Below are positions 43,092 to 52,901 of a stretch of 64,000 nucleotides of DNA, in pieces (position 1 is the stretch's first letter; each line of letters opens with the position of its first letter). The stretch covers positions 119,816 to 183,815 of the forward strand of contig NZ_JAABOS010000004.1 in NCBI RefSeq assembly GCF_010078235.1, in the 5' to 3' direction. The notes beneath the pieces were generated by a model that was given only the letters and a program-made list of their open reading frames with translations, searched no databases and had not been told where the DNA came from. Source of the stretch: Cognatundibacterium crateris (GTDB taxonomy: Bacteria; Pseudomonadota; Gammaproteobacteria; Burkholderiales; Burkholderiaceae_D). The translations under genes and the position numbers were made by a program.

Positions 43092-43167
43092 GGGTCGTTA
43101 GCTCAGCTGGTAGAGCAGCGGACTTTTAATCCGTTGGTCGCAGGTTCGAATCCCGCACGGCCTACCA
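43092..43167 (+). tRNA. tRNA-Lys(TTT), copy 4
   Basis: Identical 76-nt gene, 129 bp after copy 3, same spacer. Confidence 0.97.
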
Positions 43168-43220
43168 AAATCATCGAAGTTTATCTTGCGAATAAACTTT
43201 CAGGCAGTTCAGCAAGTTTT

Positions 43221-43296
43221 GGGTCGTTAGCTCAGCTGGTAGAGCAGCGGACTTTTAATCCGTTGGTCGCAGGTTCGAATCCCGCACGGCCTACCA
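43221..43296 (+). tRNA. tRNA-Lys(TTT), copy 5
   Basis: Identical 76-nt gene, 129 bp after copy 4, same spacer. Confidence 0.97.
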
Positions 43297-43349
43297 AAAT
43301 CATCGAAGTTTATCTTGCGAATAAACTTTCAGGCAGTTCAGCAAGTTTT

Positions 43350-43425
43350 GGGTCGTTAGCTCAGCTGGTAGAGCAGCGGACTTTTAATCCGTTGGTCGCA
43401 GGTTCGAATCCCGCACGGCCTACCA
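43350..43425 (+). tRNA. tRNA-Lys(TTT), copy 6
   Basis: Identical 76-nt gene, 129 bp after copy 5. The repeat spacer does not follow it; the cluster terminator starts 8 bp later. Confidence 0.97.
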
Positions 43426-43432
43426 AAATAAG

Positions 43433-43466
43433 AAGGACTCAGGTGTAAGCCTGAGTCCTTTTTCTT
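43433..43466 (+). terminator. Terminator of the tRNA cluster
   Basis: AAGGACTCAGG (43433-43443), a six-base loop and CCTGAGTCCTT (43450-43460), then T-rich sequence. Confidence 0.9.
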
Positions 43467-43579
43467 TTCCGGTAACCGTCGACAGTGACAGCATTTGCCT
43501 GCATCCAGAGGACAGGCAAACTTTCCCCACCGGCGCCGGATTGGATTTATGATGCCAGATCAGTACACCGGATAACGCC

Positions 43580-44491
43580 ATGAAAAAGTCAGCCAAACCC
43601 CATCCAACTGCCGCTGCACCTGCGAGCCAGGAAAAGCATGAAATCCGTCCCGGACAATCGCTGGAACTGCTCAAGGAATTACATATCCTGACGCGTGATG
43701 GCAAACTGAATCAGGACAGCCGTCGTAAATTAAAACAGGTCTATCACCTGTATCAATTCATCGAGCCGCTGCTGCAGCAATTGCAGACAGAACGCAGTGA
43801 TATCAGTCTGGTCGATCATGGCGCGGGTAAATCCTATCTGGGCTTCATCCTGTATGACTTGTTTTTTAAAGCTGGTCAGGCGCAGAGCAAAGCGCACATC
43901 TATGGCATAGAAACCCGCGATGAGCTGGTGAAGCGCTCGACTGAACTCGCGCAGCGGCTCGACTTTCCGGGCATGTCATTTCTGAATTTATCGGTTGCTG
44001 ACTCTACCCGTTCGACGCAGTTGCCGGAGCAGATAGATATCGTGACAGCCTTACATGCCTGCGATACTGCGACCGATGACGCGATAGAATTTGCGTTAAA
44101 AAAGAAAGCCCGCTTTATGGTGCTGGTGCCTTGCTGCCAGGCTGAAGTGGCGGCGGAATTACGCAAGCATAAAGGTGATGCGGTACGCAATAATCCGCTG
44201 TCGGAAATGTGGCGTCATCCTATCCATACACGCGAATTTGGCAGTCAGATCACGAATGTGCTGCGTTGCCTTCAATTAGAAGCGCATGGCTATCAGGTGC
44301 GTGTCACTGAGCTGGTCGGTTGGGAGCATTCGATGAAGAATGAACTCATCATTGCCGAATATAAGGGTAAGCCTGTGCGCCGTGCTGCAGAGCGGCTCGC
44401 TGAGGTGCTCAAAACCACAGGCCTGGATCATATGCAAAGACGCTTCTTTGTTGCAGATGGCACAGCGAACAGTGAAAACGTCACCGCTTAG
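43580..44491 (+). CDS. Class I SAM-dependent methyltransferase (Methyltransf_32-like)
   Basis: A 303-residue cytosolic protein. After a Lys/Pro/Ala-rich N-terminus comes a helical region (LKQVYHLYQFIEPLLQQLQ) and a Rossmann methyltransferase core. The SAM motif is VDHGAGKSYLGFILY (near 88-102), with an acidic residue in YGIETRDELV, then DIVTALHACDTATDDAIEFAL and VLVPCCQAEVAAEL. The HACD...PCCQ pattern matches the Methyltransf_32 family, which includes eukaryotic TRM13/METTL25-like RNA or protein methyltransferases; the bacterial substrate is unknown to me. It is a single gene after the tRNA-Lys cluster, and a tRNA substrate is tempting but unsupported. Confidence 0.75.
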   Translation: MKKSAKPHPTAAAPASQEKHEIRPGQSLELLKELHILTRDGKLNQDSRRKLKQVYHLYQFIEPLLQQLQTERSDISLVDHGAGKSYLGFILYDLFFKAGQAQSKAHIYGIETRDELVKRSTELAQRLDFPGMSFLNLSVADSTRSTQLPEQIDIVTALHACDTATDDAIEFALKKKARFMVLVPCCQAEVAAELRKHKGDAVRNNPLSEMWRHPIHTREFGSQITNVLRCLQLEAHGYQVRVTELVGWEHSMKNELIIAEYKGKPVRRAAERLAEVLKTTGLDHMQRRFFVADGTANSENVTA

Positions 44492-44636
44492 TCACAAAAA
44501 ATGATTAATATCATTTCAGGCGTTGCGCATTCAGGCACACCACTGAGCAGCAGCGCACTGTTTGAGCAGTGGCATATGATGTACCGATAAATGCACCGAT
44601 AAATTCATCGATAGATACTAATAAAGGATAGGAAAC

Positions 44637-46094
44637 ATGCTGGCTGCCGTTGATCTGGGTTCCAACAGTTTTCGTATGCACATAGGCCGTCATGAAGGCG
44701 ATGTGATCAAGGTCGTCAAAAGTGCGCGTGAGCCTATACGCCTGGCTGCCGGGCTGGATGCCGATGGTAATCTGACGCCGGAGTCTATGCAGCGTGCGAT
44801 AGATTGCCTCAGTCGTTTTAAAGAAGTGCTCAACGCTTATCCGGTCAGTGCGGTGCGGGTAGTGGCGACCAATACCATACGCATTGCTAACAATGCGGCT
44901 GAATTACTGCCACGCGCAGAAGCGGCGATAGGGTGTGCTATCGATGTCATCTCCGGCGAGGAAGAAGGACGTCTGATTTATCTCGGTGTGGCGAATGCCA
45001 TCAGTGTGCCGGGTGAGCGTCGTCTGGTGATGGATATCGGTGGTGGTTCTACCGAAGTGATACTCGGCCGCGGGCATGAAATCGTCAAGGTGGAATCGTT
45101 TAGCGTAGGCACAGTAGGACACAGCGCCACGTTTTTTCCTGACGGACGTTTGACTGAGGCGGCGTTTGAAGCTGCCATCCTGTCAGCGCGTTCTGTGTTT
45201 GAAGACGACGCGCCTTTCTATCAGCCTCAGCACTGGCGTAAAGCCTATGGTTCGTCGGGCACCATGCGCGCGATTTCTGATGCGATTGCCAAAGGTGGCC
45301 TGGGCGATGGCAAACTCACGCTGCAAAGTCTGACCACGCTCAAACAATACTGCATACAAAGCGGACATCTGCAGACGCTGGAGCTCAGCGGCATTAAGCC
45401 TGAACGGGTGGCGATGGTGGTTGGCGGGCTGGCGATCCTGATCGGTCTGATGACAGAATTTCAGATCGACGTGTTGTATCCGGTGGAAGCCGGTTTGCGC
45501 ATGGGCGTGATGTGGGATTTGCATTTGCGGGCGACTAAACGTGACCGGCGTGAAGTGTCGGTGCAAAAAATGGCGCAGCTGTTTCATGTCGACGTATCAC
45601 GCGCGCACCGCGTGGCAGAAATGACGAAATCGATTTATCAGCAGCTCAAACCTGCCAGCGACAATTACAATCGCTTGCTGGTCTGGAGTGCGCGCCTGCA
45701 TGAAGTCGGCATGGTGGTGTCGCATACCGGTTTTCATAAGCACGGCGCATACATGATAGAGAATGCCGATATGGCCGGCTTTACCACGCTGGAGCAGCGC
45801 ATTATGAGTAAGCTGATCCTGAGCCAGAAAGGCAATCTGCGCAAAGTTGCTGACGGTCTGGCGGATGCGGATTTCGCCAAGGCGGTACTGGCCTTGCGGC
45901 TCGCGATTATGCTCATGCATTCACGCGCAGAAATCGAATACGAAGATATCCGCCTGAAGATGAAAAAAGCGATAGAACTGGAAATGCGGCGCGACTGGGT
46001 CAGCGTACATCCTACTGTGGCTTACTGGCTGCAAAAAGAAATCGAATGCTGGCGCGAAATCGGCGTCGACTTCCTGGTCAGAACCAATGTGTAA
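44637..46094 (+). CDS. ppx: Exopolyphosphatase (Ppx/GppA family)
   Basis: A 485-residue enzyme that releases phosphate from polyphosphate ends, or hydrolyses pppGpp (GppA). It has the ASKHA-fold phosphate-1 motif AVDLGSNSFRMHIGR at the N-terminus, phosphate-2 motif MDIGGGSTEVILG near 125-137, and a C-terminal HD-like helical domain (HEVGMVVSHTGFHKHGAYMIEN). Length and N-terminus fit bacterial Ppx; Ppx versus GppA cannot be separated by eye. AAAGGATAGG precedes the ATG. ppk, the usual neighbour, is not in the window. Confidence 0.9.
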   Translation: MLAAVDLGSNSFRMHIGRHEGDVIKVVKSAREPIRLAAGLDADGNLTPESMQRAIDCLSRFKEVLNAYPVSAVRVVATNTIRIANNAAELLPRAEAAIGCAIDVISGEEEGRLIYLGVANAISVPGERRLVMDIGGGSTEVILGRGHEIVKVESFSVGTVGHSATFFPDGRLTEAAFEAAILSARSVFEDDAPFYQPQHWRKAYGSSGTMRAISDAIAKGGLGDGKLTLQSLTTLKQYCIQSGHLQTLELSGIKPERVAMVVGGLAILIGLMTEFQIDVLYPVEAGLRMGVMWDLHLRATKRDRREVSVQKMAQLFHVDVSRAHRVAEMTKSIYQQLKPASDNYNRLLVWSARLHEVGMVVSHTGFHKHGAYMIENADMAGFTTLEQRIMSKLILSQKGNLRKVADGLADADFAKAVLALRLAIMLMHSRAEIEYEDIRLKMKKAIELEMRRDWVSVHPTVAYWLQKEIECWREIGVDFLVRTNV

Positions 46095-46112
46095 GCAGTG
46101 ATCCTCAGCTCG

Positions 46113-46153
46113 AAAAAAAGGCTGTCTCCGTTAGCGGGCGACAGCCTTTTTTT
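46113..46153 (+). terminator. ppx terminator
   Basis: AAAAAAAGGCTGTC (46113-46126), a 13-base loop, then GACAGCC and T7 (46140-46153). The A-run allows use in both directions. Confidence 0.88.
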
Positions 46154-46257
46154 ATGGGTATGCAGGCAGCGAATTATATGGTTTGCGGAGCGATCAAAAA
46201 ACAAAAGTCCTGATGTAATCTGGCCTGCAGGGCAAAAAAGGCTGGGAAGCCGCGTCT

Positions 46258-46608
46258 TTACTGGACTTGCTGCTTATCTTCGCTCAGATAAGCCCACAGG
46301 GTATAGGCACCCAAGGCGGTGCCGAACGGGAATTGGAATAGTTCAAAAGCCGCGATCACCAGCAAAGGGATTCTGACCCAGGGCTGGCCTGCGAGTCCGG
46401 CAAAACCGATGATGATCTGTGCCAGACAAAACACACTGGCGAGTATGAAAAATGCGCCAACAAACTGCGTGAACAAGGCTGGAATTTCACCGTTGCTGAA
46501 CAGCGCGAACAACTGACTGGCGAACACATAGATGCCCAGCAGCATAACGACATGTATCACACCTAATGCGGCATGCAGGGCGGAAGAGAGTTTGCGGTGG
46601 GATTCCAT
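46258..46608 (-). CDS. Small integral membrane protein
   Basis: A 116-residue protein with four hydrophobic helices: ALGVIHVVMLLGIYVFASQLFALF, LFTQFVGAFFILASVFCLAQIII, WVRIPLLVIAAFELFQFPF and ALGAYTLWAYL, followed by a short polar tail (SEDKQQVQ). There is no enzymatic motif. It resembles other small DoxX- or DUF-type four-helix proteins, but I cannot name a family. It lies alone between the ppx terminator and the TonB-receptor terminator. Confidence 0.68.
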   Translation of the reverse strand: MESHRKLSSALHAALGVIHVVMLLGIYVFASQLFALFSNGEIPALFTQFVGAFFILASVFCLAQIIIGFAGLAGQPWVRIPLLVIAAFELFQFPFGTALGAYTLWAYLSEDKQQVQ

Positions 46609-46694
46609 ATCGGCGTCGCTTGTAAGTAAAAAGAGGACTATTGTACAAAATTTAGCCAGCGCCTGTGCGTAGCTGCAGACGCCGTATCTTCAAC

Positions 46695-46726
46695 AAAAAA
46701 CGACGGCAGCTAGCCGTCGTTTTTTT
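46695..46726 (-). terminator. Terminator of the TonB-receptor gene
   Basis: AAAAAACGACGGC (46695-46707), loop AGCTA, GCCGTCGTTTTTTT (46713-46726). It is symmetrical and can act on both strands; the receptor gene ends 63 bp upstream on the minus strand. Confidence 0.88.
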
Positions 46727-46788
46727 ATGCGCTTTTGCACGCATTTTTGCGTGTATTTTTGCGTGCATTGCGCTTAGTACTGCACGCT

Positions 46789-48942
46789 TCAGAAATCGAA
46801 TTGCGCCGATACTTTATAAGTACGTGGTGCGCCTGGCAGCAAATAGCCGCCCAGTGACTGGGTCACATCGCGCCAGTAAAATTTGTCGCCCACATTATCG
46901 ATATTGAAGCGCAGTGTAGTCGCCGTACCAGCGATTTGTGTGCTGTAGCGCGCACCCAGATTCCAGACCTGATAACCGGGCACGATCACGCTGTTATCCG
47001 GGGAAAAGGCTTTATTGCCCGAATACTGCCAGGCCGCCTGCAGATTCAGCCCCTTCACCGCAGCCACTGCGTAGTCAGCATAGATACTGGCTTTCAGCTC
47101 CGGTACATTCAACACCCGTTTGCCATCCATGCTGGCCAGGCCAGTATCCTGCTGTTCTGCGCGCAGGCTGGTCAGGCTGGCACCCAGGCTCAGGCTGGTG
47201 TTCAGTTTGCCTTGTGCCGATAATTCCAGACCGGTGTGCTGTGCTTCGCCATTTTGTACATAGACATTCGCGGCATTCGTATATTCCAGCGGTTTTTTGA
47301 TCTGGAACAGTGCTGCACTCAGGCTCAGGTCACGCAGCAGATCGGCTTTCACGCCGAGTTCGAGCTGACGTGAGCGGGCCGGATTGAGCATGGTATTGGC
47401 ATTGGCAGTGCCGAAAGGCGCGATACCACCATGCTCCAGTCCTTGTGCAAACGACGTGTAGAGCGAGACTGCAGCTTGCGGTTTATATACCAGTGCGGTA
47501 TTCGACACCCAGTGCGCATTGCTATAGCCAGGGTTGTCTGACTGGCTGCGCTCTATGTTCAGACGGCGCAGGCCCAGGTGCAGGGTCCAGGCTTCAGACA
47601 CAGTGATGATATCTTGTAAGAAGGCTGACCATTCTTTGTCGGTACGGCGCAGATAAGCGGCACCCGGCACTTTGCTGGTGATGCCAACAGCCACCGGACG
47701 GAACAGATTGCTGGACCCTGCATATTCATAAACCGCATCACCGAAATAATCACGGCGACGCGAAGTCGACAGGCCTGCCGCGATTTGATGACTGAAGTTA
47801 CCCGTCACCAGTTTGCCTTGCAATAAAGCCTGGGTGCTGATCAGCTTCTTGGATTCATTCAGGCTGCGGTAATCGTACACATCATAATCACCGTTGGCGC
47901 AATAGCCCGGATACAGATTGGCAGCACTGCAGCCATAAGGAAACGCAGTGTAATCATCACGATGGAAGTCATGCAGATTGGCCGCCAGGCTGGCGCTCCA
48001 GTCCGCATTCAGGCGGGTCTCAAAACGCAGGCCCAGATTGCTGCTGCGGGTATCGACAGGTTTGGCCCAGGCCTGATCATTGAGCATCATCTCTGCATTC
48101 ACGCCGCGCGGCAGGGAGGTGCCGTTAAACAGCTGAAAGCCGGGTACGGAAAGCTGGGACTTGTGCTGATAATCCAGGTCCAGTTGCAGCAGCGAGTTAT
48201 TGTTCAGATGCCAGTCAAACGCGGCTGACACAAACTGACGCTCGCCATTGGCACCCTTCACATACGAACGCAGCCGTTCACCAGCCGCATTGATGCGGTA
48301 GCCGAACTGCTTGTCGGCGTTCAGATTGCTGAGGTCTGCCGCGCCATACAGCGTGCCGCGTTCCGAAATTTCTGTGGTCACCGTGCGTAAGGCGCTGTTG
48401 AGCGGACGCTTGGTCACGTAGTTGATTACGCCGCCCGGTGTGGCGAAGCCAGACTGGAAGCCAGCGATACCTTTGAGGATTTCTACGCGTTCTTTATTTT
48501 CCAGCGGAATCGAGGCGTCGCCCGGAATCGCGAAACCATCTTTGCGATAGCTGCTCGCATTGTCCAGTGCAAAGCCACGAATGGAAAACTGTTCCGCATA
48601 GCCGACTGCGTTGTACGCATCGTTGACGCTGGCATCAAATTTCATCGCATCGGTGGTCTGGCGTATGCGCAAATCCTGCATTTGTTGCTGGGTCCAGCTG
48701 CTGACTGAGAACGGGGTATCGAGTAAAGGCGCGTCGATGAAGCCTGCTGCCTTGCTGCGTTCTGCTTTGCCGTCTTTATTTTTGCTGGCACTGACGACCA
48801 CTTCTGGCAAGCTGTTGTCGCTGCTTTGTGCATAGGCGGCGGTATGGCATTGCGCGATAGCCAGCGCAAGCAGGGATAGGCGGAAAGCAGGCTGAATGAT
48901 TGTTTGCACGGCGTGCACAGCAGGGCGGCGGGTAGATGTCAT
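46789..48942 (-). CDS. TonB-dependent receptor under TPP-riboswitch control, probably for thiamine compounds
   Basis: A 717-residue outer-membrane receptor. The signal peptide ends AAYAQ (about 38), the plug domain holds LPEVVVSASKN (TonB-box-like region), FSIRGFALDN and RVEILKGIAGFQSGFATPGGVINYVTKRP, and a 22-strand barrel ends in KVSAQFDF. By sequence it looks like the siderophore-receptor family (FhuA/FcuA-like). However, a TPP riboswitch lies just upstream on the same strand, so uptake of thiamine or a precursor is far more likely than iron. The terminator at 46695 closes a single-gene unit. The nearby BtuF-like protein has no demonstrated link to it. Confidence 0.88.
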   Translation of the reverse strand: MTSTRRPAVHAVQTIIQPAFRLSLLALAIAQCHTAAYAQSSDNSLPEVVVSASKNKDGKAERSKAAGFIDAPLLDTPFSVSSWTQQQMQDLRIRQTTDAMKFDASVNDAYNAVGYAEQFSIRGFALDNASSYRKDGFAIPGDASIPLENKERVEILKGIAGFQSGFATPGGVINYVTKRPLNSALRTVTTEISERGTLYGAADLSNLNADKQFGYRINAAGERLRSYVKGANGERQFVSAAFDWHLNNNSLLQLDLDYQHKSQLSVPGFQLFNGTSLPRGVNAEMMLNDQAWAKPVDTRSSNLGLRFETRLNADWSASLAANLHDFHRDDYTAFPYGCSAANLYPGYCANGDYDVYDYRSLNESKKLISTQALLQGKLVTGNFSHQIAAGLSTSRRRDYFGDAVYEYAGSSNLFRPVAVGITSKVPGAAYLRRTDKEWSAFLQDIITVSEAWTLHLGLRRLNIERSQSDNPGYSNAHWVSNTALVYKPQAAVSLYTSFAQGLEHGGIAPFGTANANTMLNPARSRQLELGVKADLLRDLSLSAALFQIKKPLEYTNAANVYVQNGEAQHTGLELSAQGKLNTSLSLGASLTSLRAEQQDTGLASMDGKRVLNVPELKASIYADYAVAAVKGLNLQAAWQYSGNKAFSPDNSVIVPGYQVWNLGARYSTQIAGTATTLRFNIDNVGDKFYWRDVTQSLGGYLLPGAPRTYKVSAQFDF

Positions 48943-49024
48943 GGTTGCTCTTGGTTGTCAGTGAGACCTGCGACTCGCTGCATAGTAGTCGCCAAAGCAA
49001 ACCAGAACTGGCTGTGAACTTTGC

Positions 49025-49100
49025 GCTTTCCTACGCTGGCATGATCCAGATCAGGTATAAGGGTTTTTCTCACCCGGCAAAGCGGGACCCCTAGCGAAGC
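49025..49100 (-). promoter_or_regulatory. TPP (THI-box) riboswitch
   Basis: Read on the minus strand: GCTTCGCTAGGGGTCCCG, then GGGTGAGAAAAACCCTTA, ACCTGATCTGGATCATGCC and AGCGTAGGAAAGC. These are the conserved THI-box segments (GGGGT, the TGAGA pyrimidine-sensing loop, ACCCTT, ACCTGATCTGGATAATGCCAGCGTAGGGA type). About 80 nt separate it from the receptor ATG at 48942, enough for an expression platform that hides the ribosome site or terminates. Repression at high TPP is expected from the family. Confidence 0.93.
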
Positions 49101-49292
49101 CGCGATTTTACCCTGAATCGCACCCCGTTGTCCGTGCCAGATTGTGGCGGCCTCAGGCTGGAATGACTCACACGTGAAATTTCCAGTCAAAATTATTGCT
49201 GTATTTGCTATTAAATTGGCAATATAATATCTCTGTTTCCCACTGCTGCGCACTGACACGGCGCAGTGCATTGCGTCATTCACTCAGGAGTT

Positions 49293-49997
49293 ATGATGTG
49301 CCGCTTCCCCATTTCCTATTCTTTTATACTGGCTGTGCTGCTAGTGCAAAGCCCCTTGAGTCTGGCCCGGCAGACTGCGGCAACTGCTGCCAGCACGAGT
49401 ACAGAGCAAGCTGCACCGGCGCCGATTACAGTGCCGGATGCTGTGTTTGACAGCTATGTGGGCGACTACCAGCTGGCGCCGAATTTTGTGCTGAATGTCA
49501 GGCGTGAGGGCAGCCGCTTTGTGATTCAGGCCACCGGACAGCCTGCTGTTGAGGTCAGGGCCAAGGCGCAGGAGGTATTCGTATCCGATAAGTTCGGCGC
49601 TGAAATCCGCTTTGAAAAAGACAGCGATGGCAAGTTCAACAAACTGGTGCTCAGGCAGGGTGGTCGCGAGTTACCAGCGCAACGTGTGGCGCTGAAGTCC
49701 TCATCAGACAAACCGGCAGCTAAAGTGCTGGCGCTGCCTGCAGCCGTATTCGACGCCTATGTCGGCCAATATCAGCTGGCACCCAACTTTGTGATTACCA
49801 TCAGTCGTGATGGCGAGCGTTTTCTGGCGCAGGCCAGTGGCCAGCCGCAGTTTGCGTTAATGGCGGTGTCGGAGACCGAGTTCGATGCGGTTGGTGTAGC
49901 TGCCCGCATACAATTCGAGAAGCAGACGGATGGCAGTGTGAAGCAGTTGATACTGCATCAGCATGGCCAGCACTTACCGGCGCTCAGGCTGCGCTGA
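49293..49997 (+). CDS. Exported protein with two DUF3471-like repeats
   Basis: A 234-residue protein with a signal peptide (cleaved near SLARQ) and two tandem copies of a beta-rich module. The first runs VFDSYVGDYQLAPNFVLNV to LVLRQGGRELPAQR and the second VFDAYVGQYQLAPNFVITI to LILHQHGQHLPALR. The YVGxYQLAPNF... and ...F..D..GxxxxLxLxQxGxxxPAxR pattern is that of DUF3471, usually a C-terminal domain of serine hydrolases; here two stand alone. CAGGAG precedes the ATG at 49293. The function is unknown, perhaps peptide or sugar binding in the periplasm. Confidence 0.72.
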   Translation: MMCRFPISYSFILAVLLVQSPLSLARQTAATAASTSTEQAAPAPITVPDAVFDSYVGDYQLAPNFVLNVRREGSRFVIQATGQPAVEVRAKAQEVFVSDKFGAEIRFEKDSDGKFNKLVLRQGGRELPAQRVALKSSSDKPAAKVLALPAAVFDAYVGQYQLAPNFVITISRDGERFLAQASGQPQFALMAVSETEFDAVGVAARIQFEKQTDGSVKQLILHQHGQHLPALRLR

Positions 49998-50114
49998 TAC
50001 TAGGATTTTGAAGCCGCAGAACTTGCGTCAGAAAGCAAAGTCCGCATGAACACTGCCTCAGCAGCCAAAATCGGGCTGTGAGCCATTATTCATGCGGACT
50101 TTACTTTGAAGTGA

Positions 50115-51014
50115 CTAGGTTTTAGCGTCAGACTGGGTACGGAAATTCATCCACAGTCCTTCAGCCGAATAGACCAGCAGCGCGGCCCAGATCAGTACGA
50201 AGCCTAGCAATTTATGCTGATCGAAAGGCTCATGAAATAACCAGACGCCCAGCATCAGTTGCACCATCGGTGCAATGTACTGCAACAGGCCCAGTGTCGT
50301 CATAGGAATGCGGCGTGCACCAGCGGCAAACATCAGTAAGGGAATCGCGGTAACCGGACCACTGAGCATCAGGATCAGTTTGAGATCCGTGCTTTGGGTA
50401 ATCAGCGCATTCTGCCCATGCCAGGTCAGCCAGCCCAGATAGCTGATTGCGAACGGGAACAGGATCGCAGTCTCCAGCGACAAACCTTCGAGCGCACCCA
50501 GCTTGGAGGTTTTACGCAACAGGCCGTAAGTGCCGAAGGTCAGCGCCAGGAATAAACCCACCCACGGCAGATGACCGGTTTGCCAGGTCAGCCAGGCCAC
50601 ACCGGCCGCCGCGAAGCCCACCGCCAGCCATTGCACTGCGCGCAGACGTTCACGCAGCATGATGGAACCAAGCAGAATATTGACCAGCGGTGTAATGAAA
50701 TAACCGAGGCTGGCATCGATCACATGACCATCATTGACGGCCCAGATATACACAAACCAATTGGTCGATAACAGCAAAGCACTGAGTGTAAAACTGGCGA
50801 TCAGCTTAGGTTGGGCCAGCGCTTCCCGCACCCAGCCCCATTGCTTGCGCCAGGCCAGTACCCCGACCAGAAATAACAGCGACCACAGCATGCGGTTGAG
50901 CAGAATTTCTAAGGCAGGTACCGCCTGTAAAGCATGAAAATAGAGCGGAAACAAACCCCATATGACGTAAGCGGAGCCTGCCAGTAAAGTGCCTTTGCGC
51001 ATAAATCTATCCAA
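50115..51014 (-). CDS. rarD: RarD-family permease (EamA/DMT)
   Basis: A 299-residue, ten-helix inner-membrane protein matching RarD. It opens GTLLAGSAYVIWGLFPLYFHAL, followed by LEILLNRMLWSLLFL and LLSTNWFVYIWAVNDGHVIDASLGYFITPLVNILLGSI (given as its parts), which are RarD hallmarks. Named for chloramphenicol sensitivity in other bacteria, its natural substrate is not settled. It is distinct from the DMT protein at 19795. It lies 112 bp after the btuF-like gene on the same strand. Confidence 0.88.
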   Translation of the reverse strand: MDRFMRKGTLLAGSAYVIWGLFPLYFHALQAVPALEILLNRMLWSLLFLVGVLAWRKQWGWVREALAQPKLIASFTLSALLLSTNWFVYIWAVNDGHVIDASLGYFITPLVNILLGSIMLRERLRAVQWLAVGFAAAGVAWLTWQTGHLPWVGLFLALTFGTYGLLRKTSKLGALEGLSLETAILFPFAISYLGWLTWHGQNALITQSTDLKLILMLSGPVTAIPLLMFAAGARRIPMTTLGLLQYIAPMVQLMLGVWLFHEPFDQHKLLGFVLIWAALLVYSAEGLWMNFRTQSDAKT

Positions 51015-51126
51015 AAGTGAAAAGGCCAGATAACACTGGCCAGTTCGCTATTATCGCAGCAAAGTCTGAGGCAGGTGTACCGGTACTTTGTCTGGTACAT
51101 CGTGCTTAGTGCAGTATCCCTGATAC

Positions 51127-52022
51127 TTATTGTCGGGCGGAAGCAATTGCCTTGCAGAGGGCCTCTGTACCTTCGAGGATGCGCGGACCGGCGCGGTTGA
51201 GCCAGTCGCCTTTGACCGTGTAGATATGATTTTTCTTTACCGCATTCAGTATTGCATATTGCTTCCACTGTTCGCGCAGCTTATCCGGGCTGTCACCGGC
51301 GCTGATGATGGCGTCAGGATTGGCTGCCAGTACCGCTTCCAGGGAAATGCTGGGGCTGATTTCCTTCAGCTCTGCAAATACATTGCGGCCACCGCACAGG
51401 CGTATCGCAGCGGACACCATGTGCGTATCGTTGAGTGTCATCAGCGGTTTTTGCCAGACTTGATAAAACACGCTGACCGGTTTCGCATCAGACTGATACG
51501 TCTTGCGCAATTGTGCCAGGCGTTCGCGGAATTGCGCTGCGACGGCCTTGCCCTGTGCGTCAGTGCCAGCCAGATGGGCCAGTCTTTCTATCGAGCTGGC
51601 CACCATTTCGTAATCGCGTGGCTCGCTTTCAAACACATTGAGCTTACTGTTGCGCAGCTGATTGGCCAGATTTTTTGCATTGCCTGTGCCCCAGATCACG
51701 ATCAGATCCGGCTTATAAGCAACGATGCGCTCCAGATCCAGTGCGAATACATTGCCAACCGAGGGCAACTGACGTGCTGCATCCGGATAATCGCTGTAAT
51801 CGCTGACCGCGACCATGCTTTTGCCGGCACCGGCCTGAAACAGTAATTCAGTCGCATGCGGTGCCAGACTGATGATGCGTTGCGCCGGTTTATCCAGCGT
51901 GACTGTGCGTTGCGCATCATCTTTCACGCTGACCGCCGCCAGCGTGGAGGCGGCAGTCAGGCTCAAGGCAAGCGCCAGGCTATGGCTGACTATGCCACGC
52001 AGGCAGAACGGACGCAGCAGCA

Positions 52023-52023
<1 letters not shown>
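51127..52023 (-). CDS. btuF: BtuF-like periplasmic cobalamin-binding protein
   Basis: A 298-residue class III ABC substrate-binding protein. The signal peptide ends near SLTAASTLAA (about 30), then VKDDAQRTVTLDKPAQRIISLAPHATELLFQAGAG opens the helical-backbone fold. Also present are the typical SVGNVFALDLERIVAYKPDLIVIW, and NDTHMVSAAIRLCGGRNVFAEL. The Pro-Ala-Gln-Arg-Ile-Ile-Ser-Leu-Ala-Pro start and the SDYSDYP motif are BtuF features. btuC and btuD are not adjacent, so it must use permeases encoded elsewhere. Its ATG overlaps the panC stop by one base (TGATG), so translation is coupled despite unrelated roles. Confidence 0.85.
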
Positions 52024-52895
<872 letters not shown>

Positions 52896-52901
52896 TCAGC
52901 A

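Larger units (their letters stand above)
42834..43425 (+). repeat. Tandem 129-bp tRNA-Lys repeat array
   Basis: Starts of copies 2 to 6 are exactly 129 bp apart (42834, 42963, 43092, 43221, 43350). Both the tRNA and the four complete 53-bp spacers are the same in every unit by eye. The spacer has a small inverted repeat, AGTTTAT...ATAAACT, centred on CTTGCGA. Confidence 0.95.

Noticed and set aside
42834..43425. Regular direct repeats resembling a CRISPR array
   Set aside because: Unit is 129 bp with identical spacers and contains tRNA genes. There are no short repeats with unique spacers and no cas genes.
42876..43448. A 190-codon plus-strand frame with repeated VAGSNPARPTK and LAQLVEQRTFNPL
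   Set aside because: It is made of the tRNA-Lys genes and their spacers; the 129-bp period is a multiple of three, which keeps it open. It is a well-known tRNA-derived false protein.
46789..48942. Siderophore receptor under iron control
   Set aside because: No Fur-box-like sequence was seen, and a clear TPP riboswitch precedes the gene.
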